From Knoxdaviesia capensis (Eukaryota; Ascomycota; Sordariomycetes; Microascales; Gondwanamycetaceae): 64,000 nucleotides of DNA. This document shows positions 1-9,176 of the stretch, piece after piece. Location: contig LNGK01000002.1 in NCBI GenBank assembly GCA_001510575.1, positions 2,034,144-2,098,143 on the forward strand, read 5' to 3'. Each line of letters opens with the position of its first letter. Position 1 is the stretch's first letter. The notes beneath the pieces were generated by a model. That model saw only the letters and a program-made list of their open reading frames with translations, ran no database searches and was not told the origin of the DNA. A program made the position numbers and the translations under genes.

Positions 1-2325
1 CTTGTTTTTCTTCTTCTTCTCTCTCTTCTCTCTCTTCTTCCTCTTCTGCTTATTTACCTCTGTTAAAGAAATATCCTAGCGAGGATCCCTCTTCTCCTTT
101 TTCGTCTTCTTCGCCTCTCTGTCCTGTCGGCTGTCTATCCACAAGGAACAACTCCAAACCCCTTACCCCAGAAGATCGCCGGAAATCTGCAATTTGAACA
201 CCCGATATCATCCAACAGTCTCTCGTGTGTCGTTCGGTTCTTGGCCCCCGGTTTGACTTGCCGGTGACTTTTTTTTTTTGGGCGTGTTGCGTTTTCTTGC
301 TCTGTCCCTATCTCGGTCCTGGCCTTACGAGGAGTCCCTGTTTCTGGGTTTCTTCTCTTCGCACTTAACCTGTGACAATCCCCGATCTCGAGCCTTGCCT
401 CCTTTTTTCCATGTTTGGTGGTACACACACACTTGGCTCCCATTGCACCACTTTCCCCGCGCCCTGATTCCAACATTTTTTTCTTTATTTATTTTTATAT
501 TTTTAGCCCCGTCAGATACTCTCTCTATCTCTCTCGCTATCTCTTCCTCGCTTCTATCTTTTGCCGGTGCCCTGTTCCCTTCCCCCAAGTTATCTTCCGA
601 GAGTCCTGGTTTCTCTTGTTTTGGCGTATGCTGAAATCACCCCTGCATGAGGCTCTCAGACTCTCTTCGGGCACACTAAGATTACTTGCCATCAGTTTCA
701 CCTCCGGTTGCAAAAGAAGATAAAAAACAGAAAGAAAGAACGAGGAACGTGGGGGCCTGGCCAGCCCATTTCCTATTCCCCCGAAACAGCCCCCGGATAT
801 CTCTCTTAACACTCTCCGTTAACCCTTCTCCTCGCTAGAATACCTTTTCCTTGACACCAAAATTCGGCTATATCTCCATCCTTAAACCTGTCCAATCCGG
901 GATCCGCTGATTTTGATTCACAAGGAAAATTTTCTTGTTTTTTTCCCCCCCTTCCTGCGTCTCTCTCTCTCTCTCTTCCGTTTGCCGTTGCTATCCTAGC
1001 TCCCTGTACACAACAACACAACCTACACCAAACCTTCACTCTCTGGTAGGGTAGCATTCAACCTTTTGATTTTGATTTTTTCCTCCTCTTGTTTTGTCCC
1101 GGGTGGTTCTTCTGTAATTCCCTCTGATCCCCCCCGGTTCTCCTTCCCTCACCATCCTCCCTTCCTGGTTCATACATAAATCCTCTGTCCCTCTCTCTCC
1201 ACTCTCCATCTCCTCCCTTCGTGACTCTCTCGCTTCTTGATCCGTCTGTGGTCTGCCATTCGACCACTTCCTTTTTTTCTTTTCTTTCTCTTTCCTCCCT
1301 CACTGTGTGTCACCTCTTCTTCACCTCGTCTTTAATTTCTCTGTCTCTCTCCGTTTGCTCTCCGCGCCGCCCTTGCCTTCCACTCATCATCACCACAGCA
1401 CGAGGGCAACAAGTCCGGCTTGTGGTTAAACATTTCCGAGACATACCAGGCAACCAGTGAGGCACCAAAAAGAAAGAAACAAAAAAGGTGACCAGAGTGA
1501 ACTGTGCACAAGCCTTGGGCGTCTAATTCTGTGAGCCGTCTCACTGTTGATCTTCCTGCTCCGCACATCACTGGATTCACCTCGATTTTTGTTTCTCTCT
1601 CTTCTCTTCTCGTTTTTCTTCTTCTCTTCTTCCTTGGCTGTGCCTGGTTTTTCTCTTTCTGTAGTGTTCGGTTCTTGAATAATCTGGCAACCCTCGATCT
1701 GCTCTCCCCCTCTCTTCTTCGAACCACCTTTCTATACTCATAAATCTACTCCTGGATCTCTTATAATTCTGCATTTATACCCGGCTCTGCCTTGTTGTTT
1801 CGTTTGCTTTCCACCGGCTTGCTCCATTCTGACAATGACTGGATCTGTTTCGCTACTCCCCTCGATTCTCTGAACGACTATATCTTCTCTGGAAATAATA
1901 TCTTCTCCATATCTTCACCGCCGCTTGTCACCCGACACAATGGACTCGGCACGAGACATCGTTATTCGAGAGCTTGATCTCAGCTCTTACACGCCAAGTT
2001 CATTGTCTGTTATAGATAAGTTGAATGTGTTTCCACTTTTGAGGACCAGTGCAGGCAAGGAATATTCCCGCTATGTCGTTTTCCCGCGTTTCTGGTATTG
2101 ATGAGCTGCTTCAAAAACTCTGCATTTTATATTACTGCCCATTTGTCCAGCAGATCGTGTGGTGTAAAAAGTTTGGGTGACCGAGGAAAAGCTCGGATCT
2201 TGTTTTCCAGTTTTTCTTCTTTTATGCCTTAAACCAACCCTAGGGCAGACAAGCTGCTTTGGGGTTACGCTGCTTCTCCCCGCCATAACAACAATCGCTA
2301 ACAGCTCCCTTCAACAGCATTTTTC
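1..2325 (+). promoter_or_regulatory. Pyrimidine-rich upstream/leader region of the GNAT gene
   Basis: This 2.3 kb has no open reading frame that resembles a protein. On the plus strand it is dominated by long C/T tracts, for example around 1-130, 950-1000, 1180-1370 and 1590-1710. Such tracts precede most genes in this window on their coding strand, so this is probably the promoter and untranslated leader of the acetyltransferase gene starting at 2326. Just before that start, a GCTAAC branch-point-like sequence (about 2297) and an acceptor-like CAACAG ending at 2317 suggest that an intron in the leader may end here. No matching strong donor was found. Confidence 0.5.
1940..2101 (+). other. 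Possible upstream ORF (53 codons) ahead of the GNAT gene
   Basis: An ATG in good context (ACAATGG) opens a 53-codon frame beginning MDSARDIVIRELDL and ending in TGA at 2099-2101, 225 bases before the main start. I tested whether it could be a first exon spliced to the acceptor at 2317. A phase-1 donor would be needed, and only weak GT sites fit (GTTCAT, GTGCAG). A translated uORF that limits expression of the downstream gene is therefore the better reading, but chance cannot be excluded. Confidence 0.3.
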
Positions 2326-3293
2326 ATGTTCCTTCGTGCGAATCTGGTCCTCCATTCCTCACCTCCTGCCGCTCCGCCCCATGTTCATTCGCCCTCAACG
2401 TCTGATTTTGCGTCATGGACCATAGACGAGAATGTCATGGATCCGGTAGCCAGCCCCACCGCTGCCTCCGATTTCCTCGGAGCCGCGCTGGCGAAGATGC
2501 CGTTGACGCCGCCTCTGCCGTTCTCCTTCCAAAACCACTTCCAAGCCCGCCCACAACACCACCAGCTTCCCCCGTCGCCGGTCCGGTCTCTGTCCCGGGC
2601 AAGCTCGTGCTCGCCCACATCGTCGACCTTCTCCCGCTCGTCCCACTCCCGGACCTCCTCGCGGTCGTCCGTGACCACGGCGTCTCTTGCCCACCTGAGC
2701 CGCCAGCACAGCCGCCGATCCTCTGTGGCTTCGGTAACCAGACTGGGAGCTACTGGTGCCGCAAATGACGATGACAACCTTGACGACGCAACTTCGCTTA
2801 AGTCGGCTTCATCTGCCTCGTTCTTTTCGTCGTCCTCATCTACGGCGTCGGCCCCAGCGTCCCCCCTTGCCGGCTCGATTGCGCCGCCTCCCCCGCCAAT
2901 GCGGTTCGAAGTCCTTCGATCTCCTGTCGACCGCGCGGCTGCGGCTGCCATCATCTCTGATTCCGTCTCGGAGCAGCACATTGACGCGGCTGCAGCGATG
3001 GCACTGCATCCGTTGTGTCTCCTGGGTCTTGCTGTGGCTGTGGCCATCAACTGCCGTTGCTACCTGCCACGCGATGCCTCCGGCCGCCGTGGGGACCCCG
3101 CGGTTGCCCTGGTGTGCTGCTGCGCTATCGTTGCGGTGTACCTTGCGGCCGTGCGCCACTTTGCCGGCCGCTACGTGAAGCGCGCCCAGCAAATCGGCCT
3201 TGACTGGCTCCGGCCGGCGTTGCGCAAGAACAACAGCCCGGTGTCGGCGGCAACCAAACCCTCCGGAAAGAAAGCCATGGCTGCAGCCTCATC

Positions 3294-3325
<32 letters not shown>

Positions 3326-3762
3326 TTGTGGTTGCTGGCTGGATTGGCAACCAGATGGTCGGCACGGTGGTCGTGCGGCTGGAGTCTCGGCTCGCAGCCG
3401 GTGCGGGCAATGGTTCAACGGCCTCTGCCCCGCGGGCCGGAGGCCGTCGCGGCGGCAACGGCCACCGCCGCAACCAGCAGTCGGCGCAGCTCCGCGGCGG
3501 CGTCGGCGTGGTGCGTGCCTGGGCGATGCGCGCCGGGTTCCGCAACAAGGGCTACGGCCGCCAGCTGCTACGCGAGGCGGTGCGGATTGCCCGGGAGCGG
3601 TGTGGTCGGGACGCTGCCGTCGGGTTTGCCCAGGAGCACGCGCACTGTGCCACTGTGCTCCCGCGCATGTTCAACGGGCAGTTTCGGCGGCGCGAGCGGC
3701 GGGCGGCTGTGGTGCTGGACGGGGTTGTGTCGGAGTTTGACGGGATGAAGAAGAAGCGGTAG
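2326..3762 (+). CDS. Membrane-anchored GNAT-family N-acetyltransferase
   Basis: A single-exon frame of 478 codons. The first ~220 residues are low-complexity, rich in Ser, Pro and Ala with several RSSS/RTSSRSS-like runs. Two hydrophobic segments follow at about 228-245 and 259-277. The C-terminal part is a GNAT fold: a beta strand around VVVAGWIGNQMVGTVVV, a linker rich in Ala and Asp, and the acetyl-CoA pyrophosphate-binding motif RNKGYGRQLL starting at residue 406, which fits the family Q/R-x-x-G-x-G/A signature. GNAT enzymes move an acetyl group from acetyl-CoA to an amine; the substrate cannot be read from sequence. The membrane hairpin before the catalytic domain recalls NAT8-type enzymes of the secretory pathway, so an ER location is inferred. 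The start could also be Met38 (ATG at 2437). The 16-residue linker of Ala and Asp codons is a simple-sequence expansion. Confidence 0.75.
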
Positions 3763-4162
3763 AGAGATATAGAGGGAGAGGGAGACAGGCCTATCCTCCC
3801 TCCGATGGATTTGCTCTTTTTGATGTTACAATGTGGTCTATATGATGCATATATAGTCTTTTAATGATGATACCCCAACTCTGGTTGATTAACCGAGCCT
3901 TGTTTACAAGATCGAAGCTATCTCGGCCTCCGGGCTATATCATGTCCGGGTGATGTTCGTAGCGGGTGTGTAAGCCAGCGATTCCGGTACGGGCTTCTTT
4001 ACCGACTACGGTCTAGACTAAGGGAACCGCAGTAGAGATGGACCCAAGTAGCGCGTGGCAGTGTAGAGGTCTAGAAGAACTGTGGAGTTTCTTACTCCGG
4101 TTCATACCTTGGACGATGGCCATGACGGCTATACCAGGCCTGGCTGACGACTGATGGTACCA
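3763..4162. other. 3' flank of the GNAT gene up to the retrotransposon
   Basis: No gene is visible here. The first ~100 bases are probably the 3' untranslated region of the acetyltransferase. The rest is non-coding DNA with normal dinucleotide composition, in contrast to the RIP-mutated interior of the neighbouring element. Confidence 0.5.
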
Positions 4163-4167
4163 CGAAG
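4163..4167. repeat. Left target-site duplication (CGAAG)
   Basis: The five bases CGAAG lie directly before the left LTR and recur directly after the right LTR at 6132-6136. A 5-bp duplication is the usual footprint of Ty1/copia integrase, and it shows that this copy arose by insertion and has not been rearranged by ectopic recombination since. Confidence 0.85.
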
Positions 4168-4380
4168 TGTCTTCACAAAGTCACAAAGTAGGATAAATCG
4201 ATGAAAACAGAATTGGTGTTCTTTCTGTTGATGATTAGTCTAAGTTATTTCTCTCTCCATTTCCGGAGAGGAATTCTAATGTACATGGTTCTAGCTATTG
4301 CTAGCAAAATTGGTGGGCTGATGAGTCATCTGTAGAATGACTCATCTTAGGGTTAGGGCATCGATTGCTCCTTCCTAATA
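4168..4380 (-). repeat. Copia 3' LTR (213 bp)
   Basis: It aligns end to end with 5919-6131 at identical length. On the plus strand it begins TGTCTTCAC; the opposite end reads CTAATA where a canonical element would have ...CA, and a C-to-T change at CpA explains this. It contains a perfect 10-bp inverted repeat, GATGAGTCAT (4320-4329) and ATGACTCATC (4337-4346), followed by TTAGGGTTAGGG (4347-4358). It carries few RIP-type changes. Confidence 0.9.
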
Positions 4381-4389
4381 CTCCCCGTC
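4381..4389 (-). other. Polypurine tract next to the 3' LTR
   Basis: On the minus strand the sequence is GACGGGGAG, directly before the 3' LTR. A purine tract in this position primes plus-strand DNA synthesis in LTR retrotransposons. Its position supports the minus-strand orientation given by the RNase H frame. Confidence 0.7.
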
Positions 4390-4790
4390 AATCGATGCTT
4401 ATAATTCGATCGGTTGTGAGATCGATGGTTTCGTGGGGTGGACCGGTGTTTAGTGATATTAAAGTTTTCGTTAAACGTGAAAAGATGGCTGGACTAACAG
4501 GTTTCGTGAACATGTCTGCAAGTTGTTTGGTCGTGGGGACATAGATAGGGGTAATAAAGCCCTCGGCCACTGCTTGTCGGAGAAAATGAAAGTGAATTCG
4601 TATATGACGGGAACGGCGTTGCACCTTATCGGAAGACATGAGTGCGATCGCACTCTTATTATCGCATAGTAGGATGATTTTGGTGTTACCGAATGAATGG
4701 AGGCACCCGAGTCCGCGAGCCATTGTGTGTTGTTCACATGGCTGGAAATGTTAGCATTTGAATAGGCTATGGGGAACTCGGATGTTTACG
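4388..4790 (-). pseudogene. Fused copia protease start and RNase H end
   Basis: Two pol pieces meet here on the minus strand. From about 4790 to 4699 the frame contains NNTQWLADSGAS (core motif at 4699-4725), which looks like the aspartic protease active site of copia polyproteins (D-S/T-G-A). From about 4723 to 4388 another frame reads LLCDNKSAIALM, then RRSRHIRIHFHFLRQ and QLADMFTKPV, the hallmark C-terminal end of copia RNase H. The two frames overlap across about 4699-4725, as expected if a deletion joined protease directly to RNase H and removed integrase and reverse transcriptase. A TAA stop in the protease frame lies just upstream, at the edge of the RIP-mutated zone. Not functional. 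Confidence 0.8.
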
Positions 4791-5246
4791 TACTCTCATC
4801 GAGGGTGGCCTTAGCTTCGTTATCCTTATCGTTGTCGTTAGTGACTATAGAAATTTTTAACTTATTTAAAGTAGGGTTACTAGTGTTTTACTTACGAGGA
4901 GTATAATATTCGGCGGCGAGGTAGCTAGGTTTACTATAGTTATAGCATAAACGAGGTACTCTCTTCGTAGTATTCGACGTCGAATTAGTTATAGTCGTTA
5001 TATTTATTTTATCGGGAATAGTGTTATTCGGGAAAGTTCGTCTAGGAGTATTTAGAACCGGTAGGTTCCGGTATTAAAACGCTGCTAACTCGCGATGAAG
5101 GAAAGTAGTAATAGCCTTAACTCTACTAGTTAGGAAAACTTAGTTTATCTAAGGGAGAAGCTACGGGTAATATCTTATGATAGAGTCGCTTATAGCGGAT
5201 AATATTATTTCCTCGGGGAGGGATATTCCTACTATAGAGATTTCTA

Positions 5247-5398
5247 ACGAAAGGGCTTTAAAACGTGTAATAAACTCTACTAGCGTTTCGCCTTTCTAAA
5301 GGCGTAGACTCCGGATTTACGATATGTATCTAGTGTGTACGGCGGTGGTATCGCCGAATAGTATATCGCGTAGAGCGATATATGCATTGTATAGAGAG
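5247..5398 (-). pseudogene. RIP-decayed copia gag remnant
   Basis: On the minus strand one frame gives SLYNAYIALRDILFGDTTA, then VHTRYIS, a stop, IRSLRL, a stop, and KGETLVEFITRFKALS. This matches the character of copia Gag (a short helical segment ending in E-F-x-x-R-F-K-x-L). The two stops are TAA and TAG, which are one C-to-T step from CAA and CAG, as RIP would produce. The surrounding 4860-5880 shows the same depletion of CpA and TpG, so more of gag is probably present but unreadable. Confidence 0.7.
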
Positions 5399-5900
5399 TC
5401 CGAAGAAAGAACGACCTTCTAGGGGAGGTTAGTATACGTATCCCTCATTTTGTCTTGAACATACGCTTAGATACTCGGGGGAAGTAAATTTAGTTCGTTA
5501 ATAGTAGCGATATCGAGCTAACGAAGGGATAGACCTAGAGATATAGACTAGGCCGTCTATTACTTATGCGAAGCTAGACGTATGTTATCGCGTACCTTAA
5601 ATTTCTAGTGTTTTACGCTAGATATATTTAAGGTCTAGATTCTGGCGATGCGGGTATCGCTAGGAGCGGCGGGGGTTAATATCTCTATATCGTTATCTTA
5701 GATAACTGTGTTAGGGGTGGTGGGCGGTAGTTTAATAGAGAGGGGTGTGGGGTAGTCGTCCGAGCTTTCGATGGTCGGTTTAATTAGTGGTGTGGGGTCT
5801 GCGGTAGCTTTGATAGTAGATGCTATAGTTAGTCGTGCGTATGAGGGAGTGTTAGATATTTGGTTCTTATATCACGAAGTAAAGTAATCATATAGTATGG

Positions 5901-5918
5901 AGCGGTAGGCTTATAACC
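5901..5918 (-). other. Candidate primer-binding site next to the 5' LTR
   Basis: Directly inside the 5' LTR the minus strand reads GGTTATAAGCC. This is one G-to-A change from GGTTATGAGCC, the complement of the anticodon region (GGCTCATAACC) of initiator methionine tRNA. Priming from an internally cut initiator tRNA is established for Drosophila copia. The G-to-A change is what RIP on the other strand would cause. The match covers only about 11 bases, so this is inference. Confidence 0.5.
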
Positions 5919-6131
5919 TATCTTTATAAAGTTATAAAGTAGGATAAATCGATGAAAATAGAATTAGTATTCTTTCTATTGATAATTAGTCTAAGTTATT
6001 TCTCTCTCTATTTCCGGAGAGGAATTCTAATGTATATGGTTCTAGCTATTGCTAGCAAAATTGGTGGGCTGATGAGTCATCTGCAGAATGACTCATCTTA
6101 GGGTTAGGGCATCGATTGCTCCTTCCTGATA
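5919..6131 (-). repeat. Copia 5' LTR (213 bp), partly RIP-mutated
   Basis: The partner of 4168-4380 with the same length. Its left half shows a run of C-to-T and G-to-A differences from the other LTR at CpA/TpG sites (CACAAAG to TATAAAG, TTGGTG to TTAGTA, CTGTTGATG to CTATTGATA). From about 6030 onwards the two LTRs are almost identical. The palindrome (6071-6097) and TTAGGGTTAGGG (6098-6109) are intact. Confidence 0.9.
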
Positions 6132-6136
6132 CGAAG
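6132..6136. repeat. Right target-site duplication (CGAAG)
   Basis: It matches 4163-4167 exactly and directly follows the right LTR. Confidence 0.85.
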
Positions 6137-6800
6137 CGAGGCCAACAGGCGCAGGTGGTTCGTGAATTTGCTGTACAACTCTGACTTACTGCATGGGTTG
6201 GTGTCTCTGGCACTGCCACACTGAAGTCCTCTCTAGATATTCCCCAGCCATACCCTTATTTTGAGACTCTGGGGAAGCTCTAAAATAGATAGATACCTGT
6301 CGACTATCAAGGAGGTGTTTCTACATAGAAAAGCTCCCAGGCCAAATAGGCAGAAAACCTCCAACCAAAGGAGAGCTGTAACAATCACGTCGTCATTAGC
6401 ACCGTCTTCAGTTTAGTCCACAATATAGAGTCGTGGCTGAAAAGAGAGTGGTGTTATCACCAAAAAGAATGCACCACTGTTTGCCCCCCTAATACCTGAT
6501 CGGGTATTCTCCGGCTAAACACCTTGTCCAAAGCCTGAAAATTCACGTCATCAACCACCTTTCGTTTTGGGCCATAGTGAACGATAATTTAGGGGAAAGC
6601 TATGCCGCATATTTTATCAATCACACTTATCCCTATAGTTTTCCTTCCTCTTTTCTTATTCCTGCTCTCTCTTCTCCTCTGCCTTTCGTTCTTCCTCATT
6701 CACCTTCATTTCCTCCCTCTATCGTTTCTTCACCACTCTTTGTCTTGCTATCACCGCCTTTATCTCCATCTTCCCTTTCCCAGCCATCTAATTTATTACC
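6137..6800 (+). promoter_or_regulatory. Promoter and leader of svf1
   Basis: No gene is seen. The last ~200 bases (6620-6795) are strongly C/T-rich on the plus strand, the pattern of mRNA leaders in this window. The copia insertion lies about 670 bases upstream of the svf1 start, so it may mark the distal limit of the promoter. Confidence 0.5.
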
Positions 6801-8303
6801 ATGTTCAACTGGGCAAAACAACAGTAAAGTTCACCCCTCTCTCCGTCTCCCTATCCGTGTGTCTCTCTGTATGTTGTTTTGGCCCGGGGCCAGCTCCGCC
6901 TTTTTGAAGCTGCCATGTCTCTCTCTCTCCACAGAGAGGCAGCAGGAAATTCAAATGAACCTCGGCTATTACCAGAAACACTGGAAGCAAACCCGTATAT
7001 TCTAACCCTTATTTTCCATGCTTCCCCCTCTCTAGGCTGGCCAATGTTGCCGGCACCCAGGAGCCCATATATGGCCCCGAAGCTATCAAATCTGTGGCTG
7101 AAGAGGCCAAGGAGACTCCCTACTCAGAACTCACCCGTGATGATCTGAAGTGGATGGCGATGGAGTCGACTTGTGTCGAGACGCAGAGTTTCTACATCAT
7201 GTCGAAGAATGGCCATGTTGCCCTGGTCCAGGTCATCTATAGTAATGTTGCGTATGTGCTTTTTACCCCTCAGTGACCCTCGCCTGCCTGTATCTTGTCG
7301 AACGTACGTCTCTCTGGCTCTCCGGCTAACCATTCCTGGGTGCTCGGCTTTTCTCTCCCACGGGAGAGGGAACCCTTGCCCGTTCCGTCGCTGCAGGGGA
7401 ATCCGGACAACATGCCAGTTCAACTCCAAGGTGTTCTACCTCGACCGGTCGAAACCCCACCTCTGGTGCTCGACGGCGCTCACGAACTACGAATTCAGCG
7501 AAGACATGACCGGCTTCTACGCCGACAACTGCGCGCTCGAGCTGTCGGAGGACGGCAGCTCGTACACCATCAAGAGCCTCAACGACGAGCGGTCGATTGT
7601 GAACCTGAAGATCACCCGCACTGCCCCCGGAGTGCAGGCCGGAAAGACCGGCAAGACGCTGTACGGCACCGACCTGGCGAACCCGTGGGGCTTCATGCAC
7701 CACGCCTTCTGGCCGCGCGCGACCGCCGAGGGCACCATCACCACGCCCGACGACGGCGCCATCGACTTCTCCGGCCCCGCGCTGTACTCGTTCGCCAACC
7801 AGGGCATGAAGCCGCACCACGCCGCCGCGCGCTGGAACTTTGTCAACTTCCAGGGCCCCAAGTACTCGGCGCTGGTGATGGAGTTCACCACGCCGCCGTC
7901 GTACGGGTCGACCGTGGTCGGCGTCGGCGTCATTGCGCGCGAGGGCGAGATCGTCACCGCCGGCTGCATTGCCACGGCTAAGCACACCAAGACCACCGAC
8001 GACCCCGAGAACGATTGGCCCGAGCCGTCGCACCTGGCCTTCAACTGGGTCGGCACCACCAAGGACGGCAAGCCGGTCAACGCGGTGCTGGAGGGCGACT
8101 TTGAGGAGCGCATGGACCGCGTTGACGTCATGGCCGAGGTGCCCGGCTTCGTCAAGAAGATTGTGGCCGGCGCTGCCGGCACCAAGCCGTACATCTACCA
8201 GTTCTCGCCGCAGAAGTCGAAGCTGGAGCTCAAGCTGAAGATTGGCGACGAGGAGATCACCGAGGCTGGCCAGACCTTCAGCGAGGCCACCTTCATCTCG
8301 TAA
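6801..8303 (+). CDS. svf1: Survival factor 1 (Svf1), lipocalin-like stress protein
   Basis: Three exons, 6801-6823, 7036-7251 and 7397-8303, give a 381-residue protein. The first exon is only 23 bases and encodes MFNWAKQ; the frame continues as LANVAGTQEPIYGP, which matches the start of fungal Svf1. Further family stretches are TCQFNSKVFYLDRSKPH, FYADNCALELSEDG, NPWGFMHHAFWPR, KPHHAAARWNF, ALVMEFTTPPSYGSTVV and the end GQTFSEATFIS. Length and the two-lobed lipocalin-like layout agree with the family. In yeast, Svf1 supports survival under oxidative and cold stress and has been linked to ceramide transport from ER to Golgi, with the N-terminal amphipathic helix binding membranes. Introns have donors GTAAAG and GTATGT. 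The copia element lies upstream. Confidence 0.93.
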
Positions 8304-9176
8304 ATTTCCTTCTCGGCATTTACTGTTTGCTTCACGACTCTGTGTTATTGGTTTTTTTTTCCCCTGGGGTTGCCCGCAGTAACTTGTCTCTGCGGGATTC
8401 CAATGTGTCCCACATTCCTTAATGTCCATCAACTCACTGCTTTCTCATATTCCACTGTCATCCCATCCACACGGGCCGTGTCTCGCTCTTCAATAATTTG
8501 GTCCTCTAGCATCATCTTCCTGCTTCTCTGTTTAGGCGTTTTGATCTTCGCTTCTCTATGGCATTAATCACATCCCCTCCACAGCTGACCTCTCCGACCA
8601 TCACTCTCTCTTGATATCTTTCCCCCTTATCTGTATCTCTATAGGGTCTGATTTTGGGAGATTCCAGTTGGTTGTGTTCTTCGTGTGGGCTGCTACTATT
8701 CTGTAGAATCTGCCTTAATATGCTCGTTCGGAGCACTTACTTTTTCCAGATAGGATAATCCATTTTAATACATAATCTACTTGCCTCTGGTTCGAATCAC
8801 TTGATGTTTGACCTGCATGTGCTGTATCTTTTGTGTGTATCCCAACTGTAATAGTACTGCGAACTGCGGTATAACAATACACGAGTCGATCGATATCTTG
8901 AGCCCTCCTCTTGAGAGCCGTCACAAAACCCACACATGATAGCATCGACATCTATACTCAGACTCACCATAATAGATTATCTTCCCTGTTCTCGTGCCTT
9001 GATGCTTTCATTTGATCTCTGCTTACCCTTTATCTTCCCTTTTCCTTTCCTTTGTCTTGTTTCTTGTTTGTTACATCTCTCCACTCCTTTCCTCCCCCAT
9101 CTCCTTCTCCTCCCAGGACCGCGAGTTTCTGCCCCGATCTCCACAAGTTTACCACCCCCATCATCTGAACAACATC
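8304..9176. other. Intergenic: svf1 3' flank and leader of the next gene
   Basis: No coding signal. The final ~180 bases (about 8990-9120) are pyrimidine-rich on the plus strand and probably form the leader of the gene at 9177. Confidence 0.5.

Larger units (their letters stand above)
4168..6131 (-). mobile_element. Internally deleted Ty1/copia LTR retrotransposon
   Basis: A 1964-bp element with two 213-bp LTRs and a CGAAG target duplication. It is read on the minus strand: the 5' LTR is at 5919-6131, then a primer-binding-like site (5901-5918), a decayed gag frame (recognisable at 5247-5398), the start of the protease, the end of RNase H, a purine tract (4381-4389) and the 3' LTR (4168-4380). 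The internal part is only 1538 bp, whereas full copia elements carry over 4 kb, so integrase, reverse transcriptase and most of RNase H are missing. The interval from about 4800 to 6030 is strongly depleted in CA and TG and rich in TA, the mark of RIP; the left third is largely untouched. The copy is dead for coding, but its cis-acting ends could still be used in trans. Confidence 0.92.

Noticed and set aside
1940..2317. First coding exon of the GNAT gene at 1940 joined to the acceptor at 2317
   Set aside because: A phase-1 donor would be required; the GT sites with correct phase are weak (GTTCAT, GTGCAG). Kept only as a possible uORF.
3824..6384. Gypsy-like LTR ends (TGTTA near 3825 and TAACA near 6380) enclosing the copia element
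   Set aside because: The flanking five bases do not match, there is no internal repeat pair, and such pentamers occur by chance.
8788..8800. B-box-like GGTTCGAATCA
   Set aside because: The last base departs from the consensus and there is no A box, tRNA fold or T-run at the right distance.
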